From positions 1 through 6,731 of the forward strand of contig JAUVSX010000173.1 of NCBI GenBank assembly GCA_030596915.1: a stretch of 6,731 nucleotides of DNA. Reading direction: 5' to 3'. The stretch comes from Chloroflexota bacterium. Lineage in GTDB: Bacteria > Chloroflexota > Anaerolineae > B4-G1. Positions 1-5,610 of the stretch are shown here, in pieces. Every line of letters begins with the position of its first letter. Positions within the stretch are counted from its first letter, which is position 1. The translations under genes were made by a program, and so were the position numbers. Below the pieces are notes generated by a model that saw nothing but the letters and a program-made list of their open reading frames with translations, ran no database searches and was not told the DNA's origin.

Positions 1-756
1 AGGCAATGGATAGACGGGTACGATACGGGCATTCGGTACGCGGATGAGCACGTCGGCCGCCTGCTGAACGCGCTGGACGATGCGGGCGTGCTGGACGACA
101 CGATCATCATGGTCAGTTCGGATCATGGGGAGACGCAGGGCGAGTTCAACGTCTGGGGAGACCACCATACCGCCGACGCTATCACGTGCCGCGTACCCCT
201 GATCGTGCGCTGGCCTGGGCTCACAGACCGGCCTCGGGTGGATGTGGCTCTCCACTACCATTACGATTGGGCCGCAACGCTCGTCGAGTTGGTGGGCGGT
301 GACGTTTCGCAGAACTGGGACGGAGAGTCGTTTGCTGCCAGCTTTCTTGGCGGACGGGATGAAGGACGGGACACCCTGGTTGTGAGCCAGAATGCCTGGG
401 CCTGCCAGAGGTCAGTTCGGTTCGACGACTACATCTGTTTGCGTACCTACCACGATGGATACAAGCAGCTTGAACCGGTGATGCTCTATGATCTATCGGA
501 CGATCCCCACGAGCAGCGAGATCTGTCGGCAGAGCGACCGGACGTCGTCGATCGAGCCATGGGGCTCCTTGCAGATTGGTATCAGGAGATGGCGTCTTCG
601 AGCCAGGGTGATGTGGACCCTATGATGACGGTGCTGCGCGAGGGCGGACCATTCCACACGCGAGGGAGGTTGCCCGCTTACGCCGAGCGGCTGCGCGCGA
701 CGGGCCGTGCCCACCACGCCGAGCGCCTGGTCAAACTCCACCCTGCAGAGGCGTAG
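1..756 (+). CDS. Sulfatase family hydrolase, C-terminal part (5' end outside window)
   Basis: The reading frame is open from base 1 to the TAG at 754-756, giving 251 residues with no start, so the N-terminus lies off the left edge. The family (alkaline phosphatase superfamily, PF00884) hydrolyses sulfate esters, or sometimes phosphate or phosphonate esters. Visible features, numbered from the first codon: a helix with Y-x-x-x-I/R-x-A-D-x-x-V-G-R-L-L (about 7-23), then the metal-binding segment SSDHGE (39-44), then GDHHTAD followed by RVPLIVRWPG (53-73). Near the end is LYDLSDDPHEQRDLS (162-176), the usual C-terminal sulfatase motif. The formylglycine signature (C/S-x-P-x-R) would be in the missing part, so the catalytic nucleophile cannot be checked. 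The lysine normally found near 55-57 appears replaced by His-His-Thr. The family call is firm; the substrate is unknown and no signal peptide can be assessed. No convincing terminator follows. Confidence 0.9.
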   Translation, partial: RQWIDGYDTGIRYADEHVGRLLNALDDAGVLDDTIIMVSSDHGETQGEFNVWGDHHTADAITCRVPLIVRWPGLTDRPRVDVALHYHYDWAATLVELVGGDVSQNWDGESFAASFLGGRDEGRDTLVVSQNAWACQRSVRFDDYICLRTYHDGYKQLEPVMLYDLSDDPHEQRDLSAERPDVVDRAMGLLADWYQEMASSSQGDVDPMMTVLREGGPFHTRGRLPAYAERLRATGRAHHAERLVKLHPAEA

Positions 757-910
757 CTTGTTGGCGCGACTAGCCGGCCCGTCTCGAGAGCGTGAAGTCG
801 CGGCACGGATACTGTGCTCCCCGAGCTCAGGGTCGGCTGCCCGAGGTCCACAACTCGATCGACCACTGCCGCGACCTTGAGGCTCCGTGGTGCGGGCTCG
901 GAATCCGGTG

Positions 911-916
911 TATAAT
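911..916 (+). promoter_or_regulatory. Probable -10 promoter element (TATAAT) for the SRPBCC gene
   Basis: A perfect TATAAT lies 67 bases before the ATG at 984, in otherwise GC-rich DNA where such a hexamer stands out. No good -35 box sits at the usual 16-18 base spacing; the bases there read roughly TGGTGC. A TTGAGG at 877-882 is too far upstream (28-base gap) to pair with it. A sigma-70-type promoter giving a leader of about 60 bases is a reasonable inference. It would uncouple this gene from the upstream sulfatase. Confidence 0.5.
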
Positions 917-971
917 GCCTCGGGCCAAGCTTCGGCGCACTTCGGCAGGAGTCGCGCCCGGTCGCCATCAT

Positions 972-977
972 AAGGAG
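972..977 (+). promoter_or_regulatory. Ribosome binding site that sets the start of the SRPBCC gene
   Basis: AAGGAG followed by six bases and then ATG at 984. The same frame is open upstream to an ATG at 792, but that start lies before the TATAAT box and lacks a comparable Shine-Dalgarno sequence. The upstream 64 codons also do not look like protein. The start at 984 is therefore preferred. Confidence 0.75.
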
Positions 978-983
978 AGAGAC

Positions 984-1445
984 ATGCCAATTATCGAGGA
1001 AAGCATAGAGATAGAAGCTGCTGCTGCGGACGTTTTCCGCTACTGCCACGATATTGCGTCTCGACCCATCTGGGATGAGCGGGTCCTACGTATCAAGCTA
1101 CTCTCGCCGGCCCCTATACGGAGCGGGACGCTGCTCAGCGTCGATGCGGCTCGCTCTGGCGTATACGCGTATAGCTGGGACGGAGAGTACTCGGCCTTCC
1201 GGTTTCCCAGAAGCTCGACATTGCGCGTGATCGACGCGGCGCCTAGCAGCCCGTTTGTGCGAGGGAGTACGGAGACCTGGACATTCAGCGCCTCCGCCGG
1301 GATCACGCGCCTTTCGGTGAAGTGGGACTACAACACTAAAGGCTTCATCAGCAAGGTCACGGATCGGCTCGGGGGTCGGGGCTCGATGCGCAGAGCAATC
1401 AGGCGCAGTTTGGCCAATCTCAAGAAGACCCTTGAGCACCGCTGA
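984..1445 (+). CDS. SRPBCC / START-like ligand-binding family protein (polyketide cyclase/dehydrase type)
   Basis: The product is 153 residues, the usual size of a single-domain SRPBCC (Bet v 1-like) protein. It opens with an amphipathic strand, PIIEESIEIEAAAADVFRY (2-20), the typical family start in which a first beta strand leads into the V/A-x-x-V-F helix. This is followed by D-I-A-S-R-P-I-W-D (23-31), equivalent to the common 'x-x-P-x-W' segment. Beta-rich stretches alternate through 38-117 (for example ETWTFSASAGITRLSVKWDY, 97-116), and the protein ends in a basic amphipathic helix (about 124-150) that would close the hydrophobic cavity. Such proteins bind or transfer hydrophobic ligands; some are cyclases or stress proteins. 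No catalytic residues are assignable, so ligand and role are unknown. It is probably cytoplasmic, with no signal peptide or membrane segment. It appears monocistronic, with its own TATAAT box and about 500 bases to the next recognisable gene. Confidence 0.75.
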   Translation: MPIIEESIEIEAAAADVFRYCHDIASRPIWDERVLRIKLLSPAPIRSGTLLSVDAARSGVYAYSWDGEYSAFRFPRSSTLRVIDAAPSSPFVRGSTETWTFSASAGITRLSVKWDYNTKGFISKVTDRLGGRGSMRRAIRRSLANLKKTLEHR

Positions 1446-1486
1446 TCTGCTCTCGCGCGGCGGAGTGGCAGCGCGGCCTGCTCATC

Positions 1487-1543
1487 TTGTCTACTAGCTC
1501 AGTTCGTGTGCCCCCAGGGCCAGGCAAGGGGCGTAGTAGACAA
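1487..1543. repeat. Inverted repeat / potential long hairpin downstream of the SRPBCC gene
   Basis: TTGTCTACTA (1487-1496) is the exact reverse complement of TAGTAGACAA (1534-1543). With a bulged G at 1533 the pairing extends by four more pairs (1497-1500 with 1529-1532, one of them a G-T wobble). The 28-base apex holds a smaller GCCC/GGGC hairpin (1510-1513 with 1517-1520). There is no T-tract on either strand, so it is not a classical intrinsic terminator. It could be an RNA 3'-end stabiliser, an operator or chance; a 10-bp arm alone is not rare in a window of this size. Confidence 0.45.
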
Positions 1544-1932
1544 CACCTTCCGCAAGCGTGTTCCCCACTCGAGCCATCGATCGCTCTGGACCGTCGGTTC
1601 CCAGCAAGAACCAAGGCCAGCGGGACACCCGGGAGACGCTTTGGCCAAGTGGTTCGCCACGGAGGCCAGCTCCGCCGCTCCAGACGCGGTGCAGGGGCGC
1701 GGAGCGGTCGGCTACTCCGACGAGCACGATGTCGAGCGCCATCGCCGGAACACCAAGGGCGCTTCCATCTGCGAGGGGACCAGTCAGAACCGCGAGCTGC
1801 TCCAGGCGGGCCACGTCCTGAGGCTCTGGAGCGACGCCCTGTCGCGATGCGAGCTGCCGCCATATGACCCTGTGGAGTGGGAACGGGGAGCACGGCACAA
1901 CAGGGGTGGGACTTCCTGAGAAACACCGAAAT

Positions 1933-1940
1933 GGGGAGGT
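1933..1940 (+). promoter_or_regulatory. Strong Shine-Dalgarno sequence fixing the TTG start of etfB
   Basis: GGGGAGGT lies five bases before TTG at 1946. The TTG is followed at once by the conserved EtfB N-terminus (H-I-V-V-C-I-K). No ATG or GTG is suitably placed, so the rare TTG start is well supported. Confidence 0.75.
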
Positions 1941-1945
1941 AGAAG

Positions 1946-2743
1946 TTGCACATCGTCGTATGTATCAAACACACGCCCGACTCCGAGGCCAAGATGTCGG
2001 TCGACGAGAGCGGAGAGGTCTCGTGGGGCGATTCTCCGCTAATCCTCAATCCGTGGGACGAGTACGCGGTGGAGGAGGCGCTGCTGCTCCGGGATGAACA
2101 CGGTGGCAACGTCACCGCCATCTCACTGGGACCGGAGGGAGCGCTGGAGGGGCTGAAGCAGGCCGTCGCGATGGGGTGCGATCAGGCCGTGCGGGTGTGG
2201 GATGGGTTCTGCGAGGGGTCTGACACGCTGTCGACGAGCCGCGTGCTGGCCCGGGCGATCGAGAAGCTGGGTAAGGTGGACCTGGTGCTCGTCGGGAGGT
2301 CGGCCATCGATGCCGACACGTGGCAGACTGGTCCGTCCGTCGCCCGTCGGTTGGGCTTCGCGTCGCTGATGTATGTCATCAAGATCGCGGAGCTGGATGC
2401 GGACCAAGGGACGATCGTCGTCGAACGGCTGTTGGAGCAGGGACGAGAGGTGGTATCGGCTCGGCTCCCCGCCGTGATAGGTACGACGAAAGGGATCAAC
2501 GAGCCGCGCTACACGTCGTTCATGGGTATTCGCAAAGCTTCCCGGATGCAATACCCGTGCTGGTCGACAGATGACATCGGAGTGGCTGCGGAGGAGGCCG
2601 GCGCCGCAGGCGCTGCCGTCCACTGGCCGCGCATCTTCGCACCGCCGCCTCGCGGGGGCACGGCCGAGATCGTTGAGGGTACTACCGCTGAAGAGACTGC
2701 TCGCCATCTGGTCGCCAAGCTGCTCGCCGAGAAGGTGATCTAG
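1946..2743 (+). CDS. etfB: Electron transfer flavoprotein beta subunit
   Basis: EtfB pairs with EtfA to form a cytoplasmic heterodimer that carries electrons, via FAD held mainly by EtfA, between dehydrogenases (for example acyl-CoA dehydrogenases) and an acceptor. The 265-residue length is normal. Motifs in order: N-terminal VCIKHTPDSEAK (5-16); NPWDEYAVEEAL (35-46); VTAISLGPEGALEGLKQAVAMGCDQAV (56-82); and GRSAIDADTWQTGP (117-130), the loop that binds AMP or a second flavin in the family. The ETF-beta signature region is VVERLLEQGREVVSARLPAVI (158-178), followed by INEPRYTSFMGIRKA (184-198). Translation starts at TTG 1946 with a strong Shine-Dalgarno sequence. The etfA gene follows after 11 bases, so co-transcription is very likely. 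Whether this is a classical or an electron-bifurcating ETF cannot be settled from the motifs by eye. No promoter is obvious upstream. Confidence 0.95.
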   Translation: MHIVVCIKHTPDSEAKMSVDESGEVSWGDSPLILNPWDEYAVEEALLLRDEHGGNVTAISLGPEGALEGLKQAVAMGCDQAVRVWDGFCEGSDTLSTSRVLARAIEKLGKVDLVLVGRSAIDADTWQTGPSVARRLGFASLMYVIKIAELDADQGTIVVERLLEQGREVVSARLPAVIGTTKGINEPRYTSFMGIRKASRMQYPCWSTDDIGVAAEEAGAAGAAVHWPRIFAPPPRGGTAEIVEGTTAEETARHLVAKLLAEKVI

Positions 2744-2754
2744 GAGATGTTTCA

Positions 2755-3744
2755 ATGAGCCACAGTGATGTCGTTGTGTGGGTGGAGCAGTTTCAGGGTA
2801 GGCCCGCTTCAGGTTCGTGGGAGGCAATTGGCGTGGCCAGGCGGCTGGCAGACCAGATGGGTGGTGACGTGACGGCTTGTCTCCTCGGAGGTAACGGGTC
2901 GCGGGGACTGGCATCGAAGGCGATGCACCAGGGGGCGGATCGTGTGTGCCTTGCCGAGGATGAGCAGCTTCGCGAGTTTCGGGTCGAGCCGTACGTCAGG
3001 TTCTTGAGCGACGCAATCCGCGATGCCGACCCGGGCGTCGTTCTCATCAGTGCGACATTGCGCGGGCGGGAGCTCGGCCCCGCGTTGGCTGCAGAGCTCG
3101 AGACTGGCTGTGTCGCCGACTGCACGGCGTTGGCCATTGACGATGGCCTGCTCACGGCGACCCGGCCTGTCTACGCGGGCAAGCTTCTTGCCGAGTGTGT
3201 CGTACCAGAGCACAGGCCCCAGATCTTCACGACGCGGATCCGTGCCTTCGCCGCGCTCGAAGCAGAGCCAGACCGCGATGGGCCAGTACATCTGATGCAG
3301 TCGGCGCTGTCCGAGAGTGACATCAAGTCTCAGGTGGTGGACTTCAAGCCGATCGAGGGCGGCGTCGGTCTGGCCGACGCCGCCATCGTCGTCGCTGGGG
3401 GGCGCGGCGTCGGGGGCCCCGAGGGGTTTCGCCCGCTACGAGATCTTGCTGACGTGTTGGGAGCGGCTGTGGGCGCGTCGCGCGCGATCGTCGACGCCGG
3501 GTGGATGCCATATGAGTATCAAGTGGGGCAGACTGGCAAGACTGTGAGTCCTGATCTTTACATCGCCTGCGGGATCTCAGGTGCCATCCAGCACCAGGTC
3601 GGGATGCGCACGAGCAAGGTCATCGTCGCGCTCAACAGGGGTGCTGAAGCGCCCGTATTCAAGCTGGCGCACTACGGCATCGTCGGTGACCTTTTCGATA
3701 TTGTGCCCGCACTCACCGAGGTTCTGAGGGAGAGAGTGCCCTAA
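2755..3744 (+). CDS. etfA: Electron transfer flavoprotein alpha subunit
   Basis: EtfA is the FAD-binding partner of EtfB in the soluble electron carrier. The 329-residue length is typical. The N-terminal half is the ETF alpha/beta-type domain, with VVLISATLRGRELGPALAAEL (95-115) and the following CVADCTAL. The C-terminal half is the diagnostic FAD domain: VVAGGRGVGGPEGFRPLRDLA (212-232), ASRAIVDAGWMP (241-252), QVGQTGKTVSPDLYIACG (256-273) with ISGAIQH, then GMRTSKVIVALN and APVFKLAHYGIVGDLFDIVP (299-318). The stretch AHYG has His where many homologues have Asp (ADYG). The ATG at 2755 is preceded by GGAG (2743-2746), which overlaps the etfB stop codon at an eight-base spacing, so the two genes are translationally close. 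No dehydrogenase or ETF:quinone oxidoreductase gene is adjacent, so its electron donor and acceptor are encoded elsewhere. Confidence 0.96.
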   Translation: MSHSDVVVWVEQFQGRPASGSWEAIGVARRLADQMGGDVTACLLGGNGSRGLASKAMHQGADRVCLAEDEQLREFRVEPYVRFLSDAIRDADPGVVLISATLRGRELGPALAAELETGCVADCTALAIDDGLLTATRPVYAGKLLAECVVPEHRPQIFTTRIRAFAALEAEPDRDGPVHLMQSALSESDIKSQVVDFKPIEGGVGLADAAIVVAGGRGVGGPEGFRPLRDLADVLGAAVGASRAIVDAGWMPYEYQVGQTGKTVSPDLYIACGISGAIQHQVGMRTSKVIVALNRGAEAPVFKLAHYGIVGDLFDIVPALTEVLRERVP

Positions 3745-3971
3745 CTGATGGGGCGCGGGCATTCCCTTGTGACTCGGGAAGGCAGATGGAGGCCGTATGG
3801 GGTCCCCACCGAACATCTGCTTCACGCGGTCGGTGTCACCAACCGTGATAGCGGCGGCCGTCGCGCGTTCCGGTCCAGGACGTGGGATGCTTTCGTGGCT
3901 GGATGCAGTGCTGGTGATGTAATGAAACAGGACAGTGACTCTCGACCAAGCTCGAAGGCAGCCGCCCCCCG
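3745..3971. other. Spacer between etfA and the DUF2085 gene; no supported gene
   Basis: This 227-base spacer separates the etfBA operon from the next gene cluster. A 75-residue frame from ATG 3748 runs through it, but its product is Arg/Ser-rich, resembles no family I know and has no clear ribosome binding site. Weak dyads include TTCCC/GGGAA around 3763-3781 and a near-palindrome at 3827-3845. Neither is followed by a T-tract, so no terminator can be called. A promoter for the downstream operon would be expected here, but none is convincing by eye. Confidence 0.5.
3827..3845. repeat. 19-base imperfect palindrome in the etfA-DUF2085 spacer
   Basis: CGGTCGGTG, a central T, then CACCAACCG: the nine-base arms match at eight of nine positions. 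The centre is too tight for an RNA hairpin, so a protein-binding site is more plausible than a terminator. It lies about 127 bases before the putative GTG start of the DUF2085 gene. Chance occurrence is possible. Confidence 0.25.
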
Positions 3972-4787
3972 GTGAATGAAGCGCGCGGTCCGGTAACGAA
4001 TCCCGCTGATGGCACTACGGGAAGACCGCACGGAGTGCAGAGGGAAGCCGGGCGGCGTGGTGAAGGCGTATCGCAACGAATTGCCGTTGTCGGCGATCGG
4101 TTCGTGCTGTGGCTGTCCGGACACTGGCTTGCTGTTCTGAACACGATTGCCCTGGTATACGTGGGCCTGCCCGTCGTGGCCCCGGTGCTAATGTACGTGG
4201 GCCTGGACTGGCCGGCAAGCGTCATCCATACGCTATACCGGCCATTGTGCCACCAATTGCCGCAGCGATCCTTCTTTCTGTTTGGGCCCCAGGTGACGTA
4301 CCGGCTTGAGCAGCTCGCAGAGATGGCGGGTTCGGCCATCCTGGAAGAACCCTGGTCTGGGGCATTCCTTGGTAGCGACGCCGTTGGCTACAAGACAGCC
4401 CTCTGCCAGCGGGACCTGGCCATCTACAGTTCGATATTCCTGGCGGGACTTGTGTTTGGCGTGCTGCGGCAGCGCCGGACAGTGCGTCCCCTGCCCTGGT
4501 GGGCCTACGTTGGCGTTGGCGTCCTCCCAATGCTTCTGGATGGCGGGTCCCAGTGGGTTTCCTATGCATTGGCGACCTTGGTGCCCAGTCTTGGGATCAC
4601 CCCGCACGAGACGACGCCTGTGATGAGGATCATCACCGGCGCCCTCTTCGGCCTTTGTACGGTGTGGCTCGCCTATCCCTACGTTGAGGACACAATGGCC
4701 GAGCTACGAGAGGGGCTTGAGGTCAAGGCCGCGAAGGGGGAGCAAGGCGAGCTGCCGGGAGCCGGGAGGGGACCCCGACGTGGGTGA
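3972..4787 (+). CDS. DUF2085 family membrane protein
   Basis: The frame encodes up to 271 residues from GTG 3972. The function of the family is unknown. Diagnostic motifs are YRPLCHQLPQRSFFLFG (89-105) and VGYKTALCQRDLAIYSSIFLAG (138-159). These correspond to the family's C-H-Q-x-P-x-R-S-F and C-x-R-D/C-x-x-I-Y segments, whose Cys and His residues (C93, H94, C145) could bind metal. Four hydrophobic spans are likely membrane helices: about 51-75, 149-166, 176-190 and 218-236, with LDGGSQWVSYAL (189-200) after the third. The first 35 or so residues are polar, Gly/Arg-rich and poorly protein-like, so the true start may be GTG 4035 (preceded by GGGAAG at 4019-4024) or even GTG 4104. The C-terminus is a charged cytoplasmic-type tail. 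The next gene, pgeF, begins within 40 bases or overlaps the end, so the two are probably co-transcribed. The family call is good; the start is uncertain. Confidence 0.85.
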   Translation: MNEARGPVTNPADGTTGRPHGVQREAGRRGEGVSQRIAVVGDRFVLWLSGHWLAVLNTIALVYVGLPVVAPVLMYVGLDWPASVIHTLYRPLCHQLPQRSFFLFGPQVTYRLEQLAEMAGSAILEEPWSGAFLGSDAVGYKTALCQRDLAIYSSIFLAGLVFGVLRQRRTVRPLPWWAYVGVGVLPMLLDGGSQWVSYALATLVPSLGITPHETTPVMRIITGALFGLCTVWLAYPYVEDTMAELREGLEVKAAKGEQGELPGAGRGPRRG

Positions 4788-4827
4788 CTGGGCTGCAAGC
4801 CAGGTTAATGAGGATCGGAACCTAAGT

Positions 4828-5610
4828 ATGCTTCGGGAGTGCGCCGACGGAGTTGTGTACTATCGGTTTGGGGGTCTGAGCCAGGCCAATGATCTTGCTC
4901 ACGCAGCGCTGACGAGGATTGGCGGTGTGAGCGCTCCGCCGTATGCCACTCTCAATCTGGGGCATACCGTGGGCGACGATATCGGGGCGGTCGAGGAGAA
5001 CCATCGGCGTGCCTTGAGCCTCTTTGGCTTTGAGGTGGACCAGACAGTGAGCCCCTACCAGGTTCACGGGGCACGCGTAGGACTGGTAGGACGCGCGCAT
5101 CGCGGCACGGTGCAGCCGTCCTGCGACGCCCTGGTCACCGATACACCGGGAGTCCCGCTGCTGTTGCGCTTTGCTGATTGTGTTCCGATTCTGCTATACG
5201 ACCCCGTGCGGCGGGCGATTGGTGTCGCACATGCGGGATGGCGCGGGGCCATGGCCAACGTTGTGGGGGCGACGGTGCGGGCGCTGGTGGAAAGGCTAGG
5301 CTGCGAACCAGACCGTGTGTGGGCTGGTATCGGCCCAGCAATCGGACCATGCTGCTACGAAGTTGAGGCGGACGTCGTGGCCGCTGTCCAGACCGCCTGT
5401 CCGGTGGATGCCCGCATCTCTCGTCAGGCGGCGGGCAGGACCTTCCTGGACCTGCCTGGCGTGGTGCGGACGCAGCTGCAGGCGGCAGGAGTGAGTTGGA
5501 TTGAAGACAGCAACCTGTGCACAGCCTGTCACGTCGATGAGTTCTTCTCCCACCGGCTTGAGCGCGGCACCACAGGGCGGTTTGGGGTGTTGATGGGTCT
5601 GCTGGAATGA
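4828..5610 (+). CDS. pgeF: Peptidoglycan editing factor PgeF / purine nucleoside phosphorylase (YfiH/YlmD, 'laccase domain' family)
   Basis: Cytoplasmic zinc (or copper) enzyme of the DUF152 family. Members phosphorolyse or deaminate purine nucleosides, and in E. coli YfiH prevents misincorporation of serine into peptidoglycan precursors. The 260-residue length is typical. The three metal ligands are in place: H80 in SPYQVHGARV, C118 in RFADCVP, and H135 in GVAHAGWRGAM. Other motifs are TRIGGVSAPPYATLNLG (29-45), AGIGPAIGPCCYEV (166-179) and the C-terminal SNLCTACHVDEFFSHRL (228-244) with TTGRFG. ATG 4828 is chosen because the N-terminus then matches the family (short lead, then G-V-V-Y-Y-R-F), with a modest GGAA seven bases upstream. 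An alternative is GTG 4780, which has a stronger GGGAGGGG (4764-4771) eight bases before it and would add 16 residues and overlap the DUF2085 gene by eight bases. The stop overlaps the next start in ATGA. Confidence 0.93.
   Translation: MLRECADGVVYYRFGGLSQANDLAHAALTRIGGVSAPPYATLNLGHTVGDDIGAVEENHRRALSLFGFEVDQTVSPYQVHGARVGLVGRAHRGTVQPSCDALVTDTPGVPLLLRFADCVPILLYDPVRRAIGVAHAGWRGAMANVVGATVRALVERLGCEPDRVWAGIGPAIGPCCYEVEADVVAAVQTACPVDARISRQAAGRTFLDLPGVVRTQLQAAGVSWIEDSNLCTACHVDEFFSHRLERGTTGRFGVLMGLLE

Larger units (their letters stand above)
1446..1945. other. 500-base stretch without an assignable gene; coding-like composition in one codon register
   Basis: I recognise no protein family, tRNA or known structured RNA here. 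Two long frames share codon boundaries on opposite strands: one on the minus strand from an ATG at 1898 to a TAG at 1494 (134 residues), one on the plus strand from an ATG at 1506 to a TGA at 1919 (137 residues). Hand counting in this register gives about 76 and 71 percent GC at the two outer codon positions but only about 54 percent at the middle one. That pattern suggests one of the two is, or recently was, a gene. The minus product is more hydrophobic, with segments such as LEQLAVLTGPLADG and ALDIVLVGVADRS; the plus product is polar and Arg/His-rich. Neither has a strong Shine-Dalgarno sequence that I can see. It could be an orphan gene, a decayed gene or a structured transcript. The inverted repeat at 1487-1543 lies in its left part. 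Confidence 0.4.

Noticed and set aside
792..983. Extended N-terminus of the SRPBCC gene from ATG 792
   Set aside because: It would start upstream of the TATAAT box, and the added 64 residues are not domain-like, whereas ATG 984 has a clear Shine-Dalgarno sequence and fits the family start.
1487..1543. Intrinsic terminator at the inverted repeat
   Set aside because: No run of T follows the stem on either strand.
1446..1945. RNase P RNA, tmRNA or tRNA in the long spacer
   Set aside because: I could not find the conserved core sequences of RNase P or tmRNA, nor a cloverleaf with a T-loop (GTTCGAATC-like) and an acceptor stem.
1420..2121. Minus-strand open frame of 233 codons spanning the 1446-1945 stretch and the start of etfB
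   Set aside because: It overlaps the well-supported 5' part of etfB, is Arg/Ser/Pro-rich in the unassigned part, and is out of register with the coding-like composition seen there.
2123..2914. Long minus-strand open frame (263 codons) over etfB and the start of etfA
   Set aside because: It lies fully antisense to two well-supported genes, and its product is Arg/Pro/His-rich with no family features; it is a by-product of GC-rich coding DNA.
3748..3975. 75-codon frame in the etfA-DUF2085 spacer
   Set aside because: No ribosome binding site, no family resemblance and low-complexity Arg/Ser content; it also runs into the DUF2085 start.
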